A stretch of 15,000 bases of DNA from Chrysomallon squamiferum. Lineage: Eukaryota > Mollusca > Gastropoda > Neomphalida > Peltospiridae. The notes under the pieces are model-generated. The model saw only the letters and a list, made by a program, of their open reading frames with translations. It did not search any database and had not been told where the DNA came from. A program made the translations under genes and the position numbers. The stretch lies in contig CM022671.1 of assembly GCA_012295275.1 (NCBI GenBank), positions 20,077,822-20,092,821 on the forward strand, written 5' to 3'. Positions within the stretch are counted from its first letter, which is position 1. Every line of letters starts with the position of its first letter. Below, piece after piece: positions 8,542 to 15,000 of the stretch.

Positions 8542-8569
8542 AAAAAAAAAAAAAAAAAAATAAAAAAAA
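8542..8569. repeat. A19 plus A8 homopolymer
   Basis: A19 (8542-8560), one T, then A8, followed directly by a short CG-rich segment (ACCGCCGCACTGG). Confidence 0.9.
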
Positions 8570-8753
8570 TACCGCCGCACTGGCTTGTCTGTAATAATCA
8601 GAAATAAAAGTGAGGTTTACTTAGTAAACTATTTATACTTCAGACATGATAAATTAACTGAGAAATTGTTTGTGATCTCGCCGCAGAAACACAAGTGGAT
8701 AGTTTTCACTGTAATCAGTTAGTGGACTAAAGTCGAATATATGACACTAAACC

Positions 8754-9010
8754 TGTTTTTAAAATAATTATGTGTTTAAAATACATAGGAAACCCATCAT
8801 TTAAGTAAATATCTGTTTAAAATACTCTGAAAGCCCATTATTAAATAAATATATGTTTACAATATTAGAAAAACCCACTCGTAAAATAAATATGCACGTA
8901 TTTTTAAAATACTTAGAAAAAAAACCTATTGTTAATTAAATATATGTTTTAAAATACTCAGAAAAACTCACTTTAAAAATAAATGAATGTTTAAAATACT
9001 GATAAATGAA
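8754..9010 (+). repeat. Degenerate minisatellite B, about 40-47 bp unit
   Basis: About five full units plus partial ends carry GTTTAAAATACTnAGAAAAACCCA followed by an AAATAAATAT-type end. The GTTTAAAATAC motif or variants start at 8754, 8774, 8815, 8855, 8898, 8945 and 8989. Intervals from the second on are 41, 40, 43, 47 and 44 bp. Units are about 70-85 percent alike by eye. The core differs from minisatellite A, which lies only about 280 bp upstream. Confidence 0.85.
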
Positions 9011-9490
9011 AGTATTTATTAATCTTCTCTTTGTAAGGCCAGAACAAAGATGTAACAATAGGAGCGAATTCGTAAAAACATAATATTAATCGACATATAA
9101 ATACTAACAAACATAAAAATAAATAAAATGCATCCCTGATCACTCCCACAAAACACATCGTTTCTGTATTTCTTGATCTGTACCTGATGCCACATAACAT
9201 ACCGGAGACTGAAGACGTTTATTAGAGAAAGAGAACGTCTAATCCTGACTGCTGACACTGCGCTAAAATGCTCCTGCAACACGTATTTCGCATTAAGCAA
9301 AACAATAAAATTCTAAATGTGCATTACGTCTGTTCTGTGGCAAAATAATATAGAAGCTTGCGTTCAGCCCATTATGCTAGCGATATAGCTTATTCCCAAC
9401 CCTATTACGTTACTGCAGCGACGTATTCCCCAGTCTTGGCAGTTCTCCTAAGCACTTTCGTTTTATAACTTCGCCGCCAGTTTTACGATA
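9011..9490. other. Unique segment, no supported gene
   Basis: Moderately complex sequence. Two overlapping minus-strand frames (9019-9300 and 8991-9200) are open, but the longer starts at TTG, not ATG, and has no splice or domain support. AGACGTT (9213-9219) and AACGTCT (9234-9240) form a 7-bp inverted repeat with a 14-base gap. Confidence 0.35.
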
Positions 9491-9692
9491 ACATGTGTCC
9501 CTTTCAATTTCGAGGTGAAAACAACAACAACAAAAATTTTAGTTACATTATTGACATACTGTCAGTGTTCATAGCAGCGTGCTATGCAAATGCCAGCATG
9601 TTTTATCTTTATACAAAAGCGGATTTCTTTGCTGTGACTAAACTTAAAGAATAAAATGGAATTCATTTAAATCAGTGAAAATAACAGAGAGG
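9491..9692. other. AT-rich spacer
   Basis: A short (AAC)n run at about 9520-9533 and otherwise unique AT-rich sequence. Confidence 0.4.
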
Positions 9693-9723
<31 letters not shown>

Positions 9724-9735
9724 TAAAAAAAAAGA
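9693..9735. repeat. A29 homopolymer and purine flank
   Basis: A29 at 9693-9721, then GATAAAAAAAAAGAAGAGGG. This is the left edge of the gene-like island. Confidence 0.9.
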
Positions 9736-9739
9736 AGAG

Positions 9740-10212
9740 GGAAAGAAATCGTGGTTTAGGCGAACATCCAATATCTCACTGAACCTCGGTTATCGCAGCA
9801 ATCAGTCTTGGCCCGGTAGCTTGGAAAACGCGACTAGTAGCTCTATAGCGAAGTGGCGTAGGAAGTCGAGACCTCGTTGTGACGGCTCATTCATCGTGCA
9901 GTGTGTTTCGCCCAAGAGGCGTAGTGCCGTTATGGCATTTCATTGGTTGACTGTTTGGCCTTTGGTGATCCACAGACGTACGTTATGAATGGTGACATAT
10001 TGTCAGCGTGTGCATATTAGTTTAGGTATCGTAGCAGCGCGACGGATTTCAGTCTTACACAGCTCCGAGTTAAGTGGTTGGATGCGGTCTAAAGTGCGGA
10101 CTGTCATAATAACATGAACAGTACTCTACCTGTCGCACCTGCCTGAGTATATATATTATTATTTAAACGTGTTTCGCTGATTGGAATGGTAAGAGTGATG
10201 GACGTGTGACGG
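9740..10212 (+). promoter_or_regulatory. Promoter/5'-leader-like island
   Basis: About 470 bp free of simple repeats, with far more CG dinucleotides than the flanks. Visible elements are an inverted CCAAT box (ATTGG, about 9942), a perfect A-box-like string TAGCGAAGTGG at 9846-9856 without a properly spaced B box, and a weak TATA-like run (GTATATATATT at about 10,148-10,158). AATG|GTAAGAG with GT at 10,189-10,190 is a usable splice donor, so part of the island could be a non-coding first exon. Several short upstream ATGs are closed quickly. The call rests on composition and on the donor-bearing segment that follows. Confidence 0.35.
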
Positions 10213-10312
10213 ATGGACAATGTTTACAAAAGAACAATGCTGTGGATGATTAAATTAGGATACCATGGAGATTCTCTGGGATTACCATGGATACTTCTGT
10301 TCTTTTGTTTCT
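10213..10312 (+). CDS. Candidate first coding exon, possible signal peptide
   Basis: The sequence ends in TTTCT|GTAAGT, a strong intron start, with GT at 10,313-10,314. All three frames are open to the donor. Frame 1 has ATG at 10,213, immediately after an in-frame TGA, then MDNVYKRT and further on the hydrophobic run GLPWILLFFCF; it leaves phase 1. Frame 2 starts at 10,265 in an excellent ACCATGGAG context and gives MEILWDYHGYFCSFVS, phase 0. Frame 3 starts at 10,287, also ACCATGGAT, and gives MDTSVLLFL, phase 2. Frames 1 and 3 look like the start of a secretory signal. The ACCATGGA motif is duplicated at 22-bp spacing. Product unknown. Confidence 0.3.
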
Positions 10313-10551
10313 GTAAGTATAATGTATATAATTATTTTTAACTACTGTACTACACAGCTGTACGGCGTGATGAAGTGAATGAGTATTAAGATTTTAACAA
10401 AAAGAAGTGTGTGCGGATGATAATGATTTGTTTATAAAAGATTCAAACGTTTTAATGCAGTTTGAAAAAATTAATACGTGGTTGAAAAGTAAAGAAATAA
10501 ATATTGTATCGAGAAGACAATCACTAAAGTAACACTTTATTAAATACAACT
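10313..10551. other. AT-rich sequence after the donor
   Basis: Composition drops at once to AT-rich, stop-filled sequence after the GTAAGT, as expected for an intron. No other feature seen. Confidence 0.35.
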
Positions 10552-10569
10552 ACTTCTACTATTACTACA

Positions 10570-10603
<34 letters not shown>

Positions 10604-10608
10604 TTACA

Positions 10609-10654
<46 letters not shown>

Positions 10655-10672
10655 ATCTACTACCACTACTAT
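10552..10672. repeat. (ACT)n trinucleotide microsatellite
   Basis: About 120 bp of ACT/TAC units in two near-pure blocks, separated by ATTACAACTAAT and with TTCTACTATT-type edges. It is followed by (AAT)n at about 10,675-10,690. Confidence 0.95.
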
Positions 10673-10794
10673 GTTAATAATAATAATAAAGAAAGTAGGA
10701 AAGAAGCAAAAAACTAAGAAATAAATCATTTTAAAACCCCACATGATCGCCATCCTAGCAAAAAATAACCATTAAAAAGTATTCGTATATAAAC

Positions 10795-10826
10795 AATAAA
10801 TAAATAAAATATGAAAAAACAACAAA

Positions 10827-10877
<51 letters not shown>

Positions 10878-10945
10878 AAATAATGCAAACACAAACTTAA
10901 AAATAAAAATTAACAAACCAAAAAACCAAAACCAAAACCAAAACA

Positions 10946-10998
<53 letters not shown>

Positions 10999-11052
10999 TA
11001 AAATTAATAATAATAATAATAACCATAAGAAGAAGAAGAAGAAGAAGAAGAG
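10795..11052. repeat. Compound microsatellite (TAAA)n-(CCAAAA)n-(TAA)n-(AGA)n
   Basis: Four different motifs succeed one another almost without spacer. These are (AAAT)n at about 10,798-10,880, (CCAAAA)4 at about 10,918-10,945, (TAA)n at about 10,946-10,995 with a shorter block to 11,022, and (AGA)n at about 11,027-11,050. Minus-strand poly-L/F/Y frames are artefacts of this tract. Confidence 0.95.
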
Positions 11053-11129
11053 AGCTTTATGTAACTTGATTAACAAATATAGTATAAAAGTAAAGAACAG
11101 ACAGTTCTCGCTGTGGTATAACTTCCAGT

Positions 11130-11240
11130 GTACCAATGATGAGAGTGAGTTCGAAGACGTCTGTGGAGTTTATTTATAACCGCGCTGCTGTACTCCCGCC
11201 CGTTCACTGTGCTCTTGACGTGACTGCTTGTAAATATTGA
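11130..11240 (+). promoter_or_regulatory. TATA-type promoter-like island
   Basis: In an otherwise AT-rich area, TTTATAA at 11,173-11,179 is followed by a short CG-rich stretch (CCGCGCTGCTGTACTCCCGC). About 33 bp downstream is an initiator-like TTCACTGT (A at 11,206), then TGACGTGA, a CRE-like site at about 11,217. A 34-codon ATG frame (11,136-11,240, starting MMRVSSKTSV) overlaps it but shows no motif. The direction is inferred from the TATA-to-initiator spacing. Confidence 0.3.
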
Positions 11241-11299
11241 TTGTTAAAAGTATCATCACAAATGACCGTATTCTGATTAATAACAGACAATCAGATAGG

Positions 11300-11320
11300 T
11301 ATATCAGATTTTCTGATATA
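11300..11320. repeat. Perfect 8-bp inverted repeat
   Basis: TATATCAG-ATTTT-CTGATATA makes an 8-bp stem with a 5-base loop. It ends exactly at the base before the ATG at 11,321. Such an AT palindrome could be a dimeric factor site or simply chance in AT-rich DNA. Confidence 0.65.
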
Positions 11321-11392
11321 ATGACGGTGAGAGTGAAGAGCGATGGACTCTTTGTGGTCTATTATTTTGTTATATTGAGTTCTCTTCGTTAA
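11321..11392 (+). CDS. Very small open frame with hydrophobic core
   Basis: ATG to TAA, 23 codons: MTVRVKSDG, then LFVVYYFVILSSLR. A basic start followed by a hydrophobic run is signal-peptide-like in shape. It lies about 115 bp downstream of the inferred start site of the TATA-like island. No good splice donor interrupts the frame late; CG|GTGAGA at 11,326/11,327 is a possible early donor. Chance occurrence is quite likely. Confidence 0.15.
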   Translation: MTVRVKSDGLFVVYYFVILSSLR

Positions 11393-11469
11393 TTGTGATT
11401 GAAAGCTGTGAAAAATCCATTCTCGCTGCGATTTCGTTTAGAGATAAGACTGTAATTATATTTAAGAGT

Positions 11470-11575
11470 ACGTGCGGGTGTTTGTGTGTGTTTGTGTTTG
11501 TGTGTGTGTATGTGTATGGGCGGACTGTGTGTGTGTGTGTGTGTATGGGCGGACTGGTGTGTGTGTGTGTGAAAA
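11470..11575 (+). repeat. (GT)n microsatellite with embedded duplicated 15-mer
   Basis: GT/TTTGT runs contain TGTATGGGCGGACTG twice, at 11,513-11,527 and 11,542-11,556, a 29-bp period, each followed by a GT tract. The GC-rich insert is exactly conserved between copies, so the duplication is recent. Poly-C/V frames here are artefacts. Confidence 0.9.
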
Positions 11576-11604
11576 AATAATTGTATGTATTTTTAGAAAA
11601 GTCT

Positions 11605-11659
11605 TTAATTTCTCTCCTTTTTCTTCTTTTTCTTCTATTTTTGTTCTTCTTTTTCTCAC

Positions 11660-11708
<49 letters not shown>

Positions 11709-11760
11709 TTCATCATCATCATTATCGTCGCCATCGTTATCATCATTATCTTTTTTTTTT
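11605..11760. repeat. Pyrimidine tract, (ATT)16, (ATC)n, T10
   Basis: CT-rich sequence (TTCTTCTTTTTC) leads into (ATT)16 at 11,661-11,708, then CATCATCATCATTATCGTCGCCATCG-type units and T10 near 11,751-11,760. Frames through it give poly-I, poly-L or poly-N and are not genes. Confidence 0.95.
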
Positions 11761-12640
11761 GTCATTAGATATGATTTTTAATATCTGTTTTGATATCAGT
11801 TGGAACATACATGTAAAAGAATCCATACTGTCAATAGTCAAGATCAACACATGAAGTAGAAACAGCGGTTTCCTTCTCTCTTCATTACATAAAAATTACT
11901 ATATAAAATATATAACTTAGTATATAATTAATTTTTGCTCCATTAATTTCCTAAAATTATTTTTAAAAATAGGTATTAAGTATCATCAGTGAATAAGAAC
12001 AGTCATTTTTATAGATTTTTCTAAAAGTACTTTAATACAACAGAACAGCAGCATGAAGTAAAAATACTTATTTCCATTGTGGTTATGCTAATAATGTGGC
12101 AATATTCATCAAAACAAATACAGTATTAATTATATATATCAATCGACTAAAACTAAGACGTGAAAATTTCGCAACATAGGTTCAAGACATTCGCCAAAGC
12201 CACAGTAAAACAATCGACTTTGGTTTCTACAATTTTAGTTCAATTTTTATGTTAAATAATTTAGTCGGTGAAATTCAGAATAAGGTAAAGTCACTGTAAT
12301 ACAGGGTGTTATGAAGACATCAAGAAGTGTTCTGTGTTAACATAATGTTGTATATAGTTATTTGCATTATATGGAAACGTTTTTATTAATTTAAAAATAT
12401 TATTAATGATAAAATACATGGCCATATGTTATTTAATTATTTATTTATATTTTAATATTCTGTATTATTTGAAAATTCGATTTCAAAACTGGTATGGCTG
12501 GAATTTTTATTTTAAAATATTGTAAAATATTAATGAATTTATAGCTTATTATTCATTTATTATTTATAATTTTATTTTATTTTGATTTTTCTTCTTCTTA
12601 TTTTTTTAACTGTTTCGTTTCTGTCACATACATTCGACCA
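11761..12640. other. Long AT-rich region without genes
   Basis: About 880 bp of very AT-rich sequence. CCAAAG and CTTTGG around 12,195-12,224 form a 6-bp inverted repeat, and CGACTAAA-type words recur near 12,145 and, inverted, 12,263. No array, ORF or element can be supported. Confidence 0.45.
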
Positions 12641-12775
12641 ATTATAAATAATAATAAAAAAAATAAAACTGGGGATGGGGGGGCGGAAATAATAAATATA
12701 AAATAAAATAAATAAATAAACAACCAATTAAATAAAAATTAAAAAATTAAAAAGTATAAAAATCGTGAAAATACA
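12641..12775. repeat. AATA-type low complexity with a G-rich insert
   Basis: AAATAATAATAAAAAAAATAAAACT precedes a G-rich block at 12,671-12,686 (G4-AT-G7-C-GG). After it come (AAATA)n and (TAAA)n units to about 12,760. The G block has runs that could form an imperfect quadruplex but lacks a clean fourth run. Confidence 0.85.
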
Positions 12776-12944
12776 CTTTTAATATATTATTTAACTGTAT
12801 CATCAAAAGTTCATTCTACATATATTTATCAGTTAATTAAAAGAAGACTTTTCATATTTCATTCTTCTCATGTTTCGCCATTACTGTTTAATAAATATCT
12901 AAAATAAATATATATTAGCTCAGAAACGTCTGGATATACATTTA
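12776..12944. other. AT-rich spacer
   Basis: Nothing seen except AT-rich unique sequence. Confidence 0.4.
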
Positions 12945-12990
12945 GATATATATATATATATATATTTAAAAAGAGAAAAAAAAAAAAAAG
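12945..12990. repeat. (TA)10 plus A14 tract
   Basis: About ten TA units at 12,946-12,965, then TTTAAAAAGAG and A14 (12,976-12,989). Confidence 0.9.
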
Positions 12991-13029
12991 AAGATTTTAA
13001 CACGACTTCAAAAGTCTTTATCAGTTTTT

Positions 13030-13560
13030 TCCTTTCTGTTCGATGTGCTCTGCGTGAAAAATAAGCAGCCGGTCGGTAAAATATTTAAATATTTAAAATA
13101 TACGTTCGCTCTGTTTATAGAAGAAGCAAATAAATCTAAGCGAATGCTCGTCAGTGTAACTTGACAGTTTCTCTCTCAAAGGCAGCTTCAGATTCGTAAC
13201 AGATAACGCATAGTTTCGAAATACTAGAACACGGTTTCGGAATAACAGTCTATTCAATATGGCGTTCTGTTTTAACAAAACTAAACTTCGCCATGGCGTA
13301 TAGGCGGGTTTCGCGTGTTAACGTATGTATAACAAATATTTAACTCAGTCCGACTTATATTCTAAAAGACGTTTATGATACTAAACTGGGCTTTATAGAG
13401 TTCGGGGAGTCGCAAGTGCTGACAATATTTGTAGTAAAACTGTGCTGCAGTTAATGCGGAGTTGACAGTTTTATAAGCAATAGGAATCTCCGTGCGTTGT
13501 CGCTTCTGAATTGATAGCAGAGGGGAGGGGGTATCATATAAAACATGTACTGAAGAATTA
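13030..13560. promoter_or_regulatory. Third complex, promoter-like island
   Basis: About 500 bp of CG-containing unique sequence. It includes ATATGGCG (about 13,258) and the palindrome CGCCATGGCG (about 13,291), both YY1-like. TTTTATAA is at 13,469-13,476, preceded by TGCGGAGTT (13,455-13,463). A G-rich box (AGAGGGGAGGGGG) is at about 13,519-13,531, followed by TATAAAA at 13,537-13,543. The GC box and TATA order fits a plus-strand core promoter. No downstream coding frame is seen. Confidence 0.28.
13093..13266 (-). CDS. Weak candidate terminal exon, unknown product
   Basis: The minus strand is open for about 57 codons to TAA at 13,095-13,093 after AACAG, with GTTTAGTTTTGTTAAAACAG as a plausible acceptor ending at 13,267. 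The frame begins NAILNRLLFRNRVLVFRN and ends RFICFFYKQSERIF. It is mixed in composition but basic, has no ATG, and matches nothing I recognise. It overlaps the promoter-like island, so both calls cannot easily be right. Confidence 0.13.
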   Translation of the reverse strand, partial: NAILNRLLFRNRVLVFRNYALSVTNLKLPLREKLSSYTDEHSLRFICFFYKQSERIF

Positions 13561-13880
13561 TGTGTCAGATGTGTATATATTAAAAGTTTGAAAAGATTTT
13601 TAAAAAAACCAGGTAAAACTTATATATGTACCCAATGGACATATTTATGATAATATACTATAAGTGAATCCGTGTTTTGCGGCATTGTAAAATGAGGATA
13701 AGGATAGTGTCATTATAAATATTATAGAAGTACATTTAAAATTTAATATATTTTGTGACTGCTTCCATTTATCTGACAGCAAAGGAAATTCGAATAATGT
13801 TGTGAAAATTGGCCGTTTTCCTGCGAAACTTTAAATTCGCCTTCTCTTCTGCCTAAAAACAATGGGGGCGTGTTCCTCTC
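13561..13880. other. AT-rich spacer
   Basis: No supported feature. Confidence 0.4.
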
Positions 13881-13945
13881 ACATACACACAAATTCGCAC
13901 ATATACATACACGCCTCAGAATACAACAAACACATACAGTCCATG
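13881..13945. repeat. CA-rich imperfect repeat
   Basis: ACATACACACAAATTCGCACATATACATACACGC-type sequence, continuing as ACAAACACATACAG. Low complexity, similar in flavour to the CA-rich minisatellite at 3,125-3,435 but without its ACTGTCATAAAACA core. Confidence 0.6.
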
Positions 13946-14240
13946 AACAAATAAAGAACTCACACTGCTATCTACATTTCAGAATCGTAAAGATAGCTTA
14001 TGATGTAAACAGTCTGAAAGATGACACTTGAAAAACGAGGATAAAGTGATATGTAAATCCGCTTTCTTTATTTCTGTTACTTGCTGCTAATCTAGAGGAG
14101 TATTCCCTGGAGTGCTGGCAGCGGGTTTCTCATCTGCGACACCTGACTACGTATAATATAAATCATATGTCTGACAAGTGATTACACTTGTCTCATTAAA
14201 TAATATACTTTTCTCACCCAGTTCTCTTAAAACCATTGTA
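13946..14240. other. Unique spacer
   Basis: Mixed-composition sequence without frames, hairpins or repeats that I can support. Confidence 0.4.
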
Positions 14241-14325
14241 GACGTCGTCGTCATCATTATCACTATCATCACCACAACGACATCACCACCATCATCATCA
14301 GTATCAGTAATAACAATCCTACAGC
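14241..14325. repeat. (ATC/CAC)n imperfect trinucleotide tract
   Basis: GTCGTCGTCATCATTATC and CACCACCATCATCATC-type units. The plus-strand frame 14,178-14,363 (poly-I/T/S) is a by-product. Confidence 0.85.
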
Positions 14326-14374
14326 CATTTTTTAGCAGAACAATGATAAGAACAAGAAAATAAATCTACAATTG

Positions 14375-14492
14375 TTCAAATTAAGTAAACAAATAAATAA
14401 ATAACAATAAAAATCAACACAGGTCATAAGTACAAGAAAAATAATAATAAAATTCGATCCACAATGCAAAAAGTAATAATAATAATAATAAA
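14375..14492. repeat. (AAAT)n and (AAT)n tracts
   Basis: AAACAAATAAATAAATAAC near 14,388, and two AAT blocks near 14,440 and 14,475-14,491. Confidence 0.85.
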
Positions 14493-14530
14493 TGAACAGC
14501 TGTTGCTTTAGGTGAAATGAAGAATGTATT

Positions 14531-14552
14531 GGGGTTTGGGGGGGGGGTTGGG
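14531..14552 (+). other. Potential G-quadruplex
   Basis: G4 (14,531-14,534), TTT, G10 (14,538-14,547), TT, G3 (14,550-14,552). The G10 run can supply two G-tracts, so four runs of at least three G with short loops are available. It is isolated in AT-rich DNA. Confidence 0.6.
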
Positions 14553-14689
14553 TTGTTCACTTCATTACATAATGCTTTAGATGTTTTGTTTTATTGTGCT
14601 TGGTTTTAATTAACAAACCAACGTCTTTTGTTGACACACGTAAACTGATAGTCATGCATTTTAACTCCGCTAACTTCTCTGTTTTGAGA

Positions 14690-14771
14690 TTCTTTTTTGT
14701 TTTTGTTATTTCTTTACATTGTTTTTTTTTTTTCTTCTCGTTATTTCTTCTCTTTTTTTTCTTTTTTTTTT
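14690..14771 (+). repeat. Long pyrimidine tract
   Basis: T-rich and TTC-interrupted sequence, densest at 14,722-14,771. It would serve as a very strong polypyrimidine tract for a downstream splice acceptor, or may simply be a T microsatellite. The poly-F frame across it is an artefact. Confidence 0.85.
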
Positions 14772-14796
14772 ATCGTGTGTGTATATGTGGAGATAG

Positions 14797-14832
14797 TTGT
14801 ACCTTGGCATGCCCTGCCAACGTAACAAGCAG
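14797..14832 (+). CDS. Candidate 36-nt internal exon
   Basis: It follows the long pyrimidine tract, with acceptor AG at 14,795-14,796 (an alternative AG is at 14,791-14,792). It ends at AGCAG|GTAAGT, a perfect donor match, with GT at 14,833-14,834. Two frames are open: LYLGMPCQRNKQ, and from the second base CTLACPANVTS; the third meets TAA. The second frame, joined to frame 3 of the candidate exon ending at 10,312, gives a signal-peptide-like sequence ending in an N-V-T sequon. About 20 purine-containing bases separate the tract from the AG. Product unknown. Confidence 0.3.
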
Positions 14833-15000
14833 GTAAGTTACAACTGACAATATTACATAAGCTCTAAATCCTGTCATTACTTATTTTTAATAGCCATAAC
14901 CTAATATTTTAATCCAGAGCTATAACAAAAGATGCGGGGTCGTGCAGTTGCTGTCTATAAAGTCAGGTTCACGATGAGATGTCGTATGAGTTACTGTATT
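14833..15000. other. Possible intron start, then unique sequence
   Basis: AT-rich sequence after the GTAAGT, then slightly more complex sequence to the window end. No further feature. Confidence 0.35.

Noticed and set aside
8010-9010. Possible CRISPR array
   Set aside because: Units are whole-length diverged tandem repeats with indels and no conserved repeat alternating with unique spacers, and the window is eukaryotic in character.
9019-9300. 93-codon minus-strand open frame
   Set aside because: Starts at TTG, runs into low-complexity hydrophobic sequence at the edge of minisatellite B, and has no recognised domain or splice context.
9846-9892. A box TAGCGAAGTGG with GGCTCATTC as B box
   Set aside because: Spacing of 38 bases is short and the B-like motif lacks the CGA core; probably coincidental inside the island.
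10918-10945. Telomere-like (CCAAAA)n repeat
   Set aside because: Only about four units, not a known animal telomere motif, and embedded in a compound microsatellite.
11370-11768. Long overlapping frames rich in N, I, L, C/V and H/T
   Set aside because: All are translations of the (GT)n and (ATT)16 microsatellites.
12300-12312. ATACAGGGTGTT as a mariner-type terminal repeat
   Set aside because: No matching inverted copy, target duplication or transposase remnant within reach.

Overview
This window looks like intergenic or intronic DNA from an animal nuclear genome. It is strongly AT-rich and dense in (TG)n, (GATA)n, (TAAA)n, (AAT)n and (ACT)n microsatellites and in A/T homopolymers of 20-32 bases. 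It also holds degenerate minisatellites and worn tRNA-like sequences. No bacterial gene organisation is present: no tightly packed ORFs, ribosome binding sites, operons, rRNA or CRISPR. The texture resembles large, repeat-rich mollusc genomes, cephalopods in particular, but no recognised gene confirms this, so the taxonomy is inference.

No complete protein-coding gene can be supported. Nearly all long open frames are shadows of simple repeats, for example poly-F/L, poly-N and poly-C/V stretches.

Layout. Positions 1-2,470 hold A-rich tracts, a compound (TG)22/(ATAG)n microsatellite, a short hairpin with a direct repeat and a 73-bp diverged duplication. Positions 2,470-5,750 alternate more complex islands with a CA-rich degenerate minisatellite (3,125-3,435) and a tRNA-derived SINE-like head on the minus strand (about 4,066-4,146). 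Positions 5,760-7,280 are mostly microsatellites: (CAA/CAG)n, (GATA)n, A25 and (TATG/TG)n. A second, weaker minus-strand tRNA-like head lies near 6,067-6,125. Positions 8,000-9,010 hold two neighbouring but unrelated minisatellites, about 42-83 bp and about 40-47 bp per unit. Positions 9,740-10,320 are the most gene-like part, a complex, less AT-rich island ending in a consensus splice donor. Two further promoter-like islands lie at about 11,100-11,400 and 13,030-13,560. Positions 14,700-14,840 hold a long pyrimidine tract followed by a possible small exon ending in a perfect CAG|GTAAGT donor.

The main gene hypothesis is on the plus strand. The ATG at 10,287, in a strong ACCATGG context, could be joined by a roughly 4.5-kb intron to the small exon at 14,797-14,832. 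The joined frame reads as a credible secretory signal peptide followed by an N-V-T sequon. This is inference from splice signals only. Transcript evidence or comparison with a related genome would decide it.
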